64,000 nucleotides of DNA from Callipepla californica brunnescens. Its lineage: Eukaryota; Chordata; Aves; Galliformes; Odontophoridae. The position numbers and the translations under genes were made by a program. This document shows positions 62,988 to 64,000 of the stretch, in pieces. Under the pieces are notes generated by a model. That model made no database searches, was not told where the DNA came from, and was given only the letters and a program-made list of their open reading frames with translations. The stretch spans positions 34,787,502 through 34,851,501 of the forward strand of contig JALIRH010000004.1 of NCBI GenBank assembly GCA_023055505.1, written 5' to 3'. Within the stretch, counting starts at the first letter, position 1; each line of letters opens with the position of its first letter.

Positions 62988-63180
62988 AGTTCTGGTTTTC
63001 AGGATTACAGGTGAAGTCAACATTGGGGAAAACAAGAGACCCTTCCCAAAGTTTTACTACAAACAAGAAAGAAATGACGCATCTCATTTGGTTGTAATAA
63101 ATCTTAATTTAGATCTGAGCTACTTAACATTTATTTTGTCAAGGAAAATATCTGAAACAGCCCATCAGCATGGTACCTAA
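62988..63180 (+). CDS. Tentative coding exon E, possibly terminal
   Basis: Follows a strong acceptor (TCATTTCTTCCTGTAG). The AG left by exon D completes an Arg codon. The frame then stays open for 63 codons: VLVFRITGEVNIGENKRPFP, KFYYKQERNDASHLVVINLN, LDLSYLTFILSRKISETAHQ, then HGT and a TAA at 63178-63180. If real, it could be the last coding exon; alternatively a donor (ACAG|GTGAAG) at 63011 would shorten it to 23 bases. Sixty-three open codons in AT-rich DNA are uncommon but not exceptional by chance. No AATAAA signal is seen shortly downstream. Confidence 0.28.
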
Positions 63181-63354
63181 GCACCAAAGAGACTTCCATG
63201 TTCCAAGACAATGATAAAAAACAACCTTTTCTACATGGTGAAATGAGTAGCACCCAACCTTATTTTCTCTGCTATTCTGTTTAAACATTCAAATTCTTCT
63301 TTGCCTTTGTTGCTGTAATAGAAATGTTAAGTCACATCCTGAAAAAGGGATTGA

Positions 63355-63530
63355 GCACCTGGTGGGAAGGCAGGGCCAACCCGAGGGAGCTCAGATGCAT
63401 GCAGTGCACCTGAGTGACTGGAAAGGGTGGAGCCAGGATCTACCCATTCGCAGATCTCATTCAAAGATTGGCAGGGGAAGGAAAGGGTATCTTGTTGGAT
63501 ATCCCTGCCTACCTGAGATCTTCTAAAGGT
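63355..63530 (+). mobile_element. Possible avian interspersed repeat (LTR-like)
   Basis: A sharply GC-richer block beginning GCACCTGGTGGGAAGGCAGG and containing CAGATGCATGCAGTGCACC, GTGGAGCCAGGATCTACCC and GGCAGGGGAAGGAAAGGG, with ATATCCCTGCCTACCTGAG towards the end. It resembles a dispersed avian repeat (LTR-type) I have seen before, but I cannot name the family and the boundaries are uncertain. No retroviral coding sequence adjoins it. A donor-like AAAG|GTAAAT follows at 63529. Confidence 0.35.
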
Positions 63531-63596
63531 AAATAGCTTTTTCTTTCTTTGTTTCTGTGTCTATGGCTGCTGTGTTTGGGCATGTCCTTGCTGCAG

Positions 63597-63824
63597 CAAA
63601 CATCTGTTCACACTGAAATACCTGTACCACCCTGCTATTACTACCGTACTTTCATTGCATTACTGTTGAAGGAGAAAATTAAACAAGCACATGCAGAATT
63701 CAAGAAGATATGCATTCCCTTCTTATTGAGCTTCACACACGATTCTGGGTGGCAATTCTGTCTATTACCCAGCACCAAATACAGCCAGTCATCAAAGCAG
63801 CATTTAAAGTTACTCATATTCTAG
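63597..63824 (+). other. Open segment behind a strong splice acceptor
   Basis: About 57 pyrimidine-rich bases without any AG (63537-63593) end in CTGCAG, an excellent acceptor with a long AG-exclusion zone. The next 75 codons are open in phase 0: QTSVHTEIPVPPCYYYRTFI, ALLLKEKIKQAHAEFKKICI and so on, to a TAG at 63822-63824. The middle (KEKIKQAHAEFKKI) is helix-like. No family is recognised. It does not continue from the GTGAAG donor of exon E in an open frame, so it is either a separate exon usage or chance. It begins about 65 bases after the LTR-like block. Confidence 0.25.
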
Positions 63825-64000
63825 TGACCATCTGGTGGATGCGGGAAAGGCTGTTGGTGTAGGCTTCCTCAGCCAGATGGATCTTTCTTCTATTAGCAGG
63901 TCAGAATTCAGATCCTTTTTTTCAGTGTGCTGGCTTCTGATGTCCTCTAATCTAAAAGTGTTTTCTTCCTGAAGATAGGACAAGGAAATAGAACCACTCC

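Noticed and set aside
1..64000. CRISPR array, operon, phage or bacterial mobile system
   Set aside because: No regularly spaced direct repeats, no closely packed long frames and no ribosome-binding sites. Composition and CR1 content indicate avian nuclear DNA.

Overview
This window reads as AT-rich vertebrate nuclear DNA from a bird, probably a galliform. The evidence is three decayed copies of the CR1 (chicken repeat 1) LINE, one of them with the typical octamer tail, plus two blocks that resemble avian LTR-type repeats. There are also many homopolymer and microsatellite tracts. No bacterial or viral gene organisation is present. No open reading frame exceeds about 141 codons, and the longest one lies inside a CR1 copy. 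I see no CpG-island promoter, no tRNA or rRNA gene and no CRISPR array. The window is best described as intergenic or large-intron sequence.

Layout. Positions 1-6520 are single-copy AT-rich DNA with a dense cluster of poly-T/poly-A tracts (1767-2380) and a (TTTC)n-C17-T13 block (4064-4156). A plus-strand CR1 3' end follows at about 6525-7212. From 7213 to 39475 the DNA is mostly unique. It contains an (AT)n microsatellite (13784-13822), a probable LTR fragment (about 22680-22865), a long pyrimidine tract (26657-26698), a purine tract (27792-27849) and a candidate conserved regulatory block (about 26930-27340). A minus-strand, internally deleted CR1 lies at 39476-39740 and a longer minus-strand CR1 at 48169-48822. 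Between them are a GC-rich block (46530-46885) and a homeodomain-site-rich block (47225-47330). At 49292-50232 an exact 48-bp direct repeat flanks about 845 bp that contains a double hairpin (49886-49932).

The right end (about 61000-64000) is the only part where I see a case for a protein-coding gene. Five short open segments on the plus strand (61044-61195, 61507-61547, 61870-62021, 62420-62490, 62988-63180) can be joined in a single phase across AG/GT boundaries. A further open segment follows a very good splice acceptor (63597-63824). I cannot assign them to a family. Because such sites arise often by chance in introns, this is a hypothesis with low to moderate confidence.

No pathway or operon can be described. 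What the sequence supports is a repeat history (LINE, LTR-like elements, slippage tracts), a few regulatory-element candidates and one tentative exon chain.
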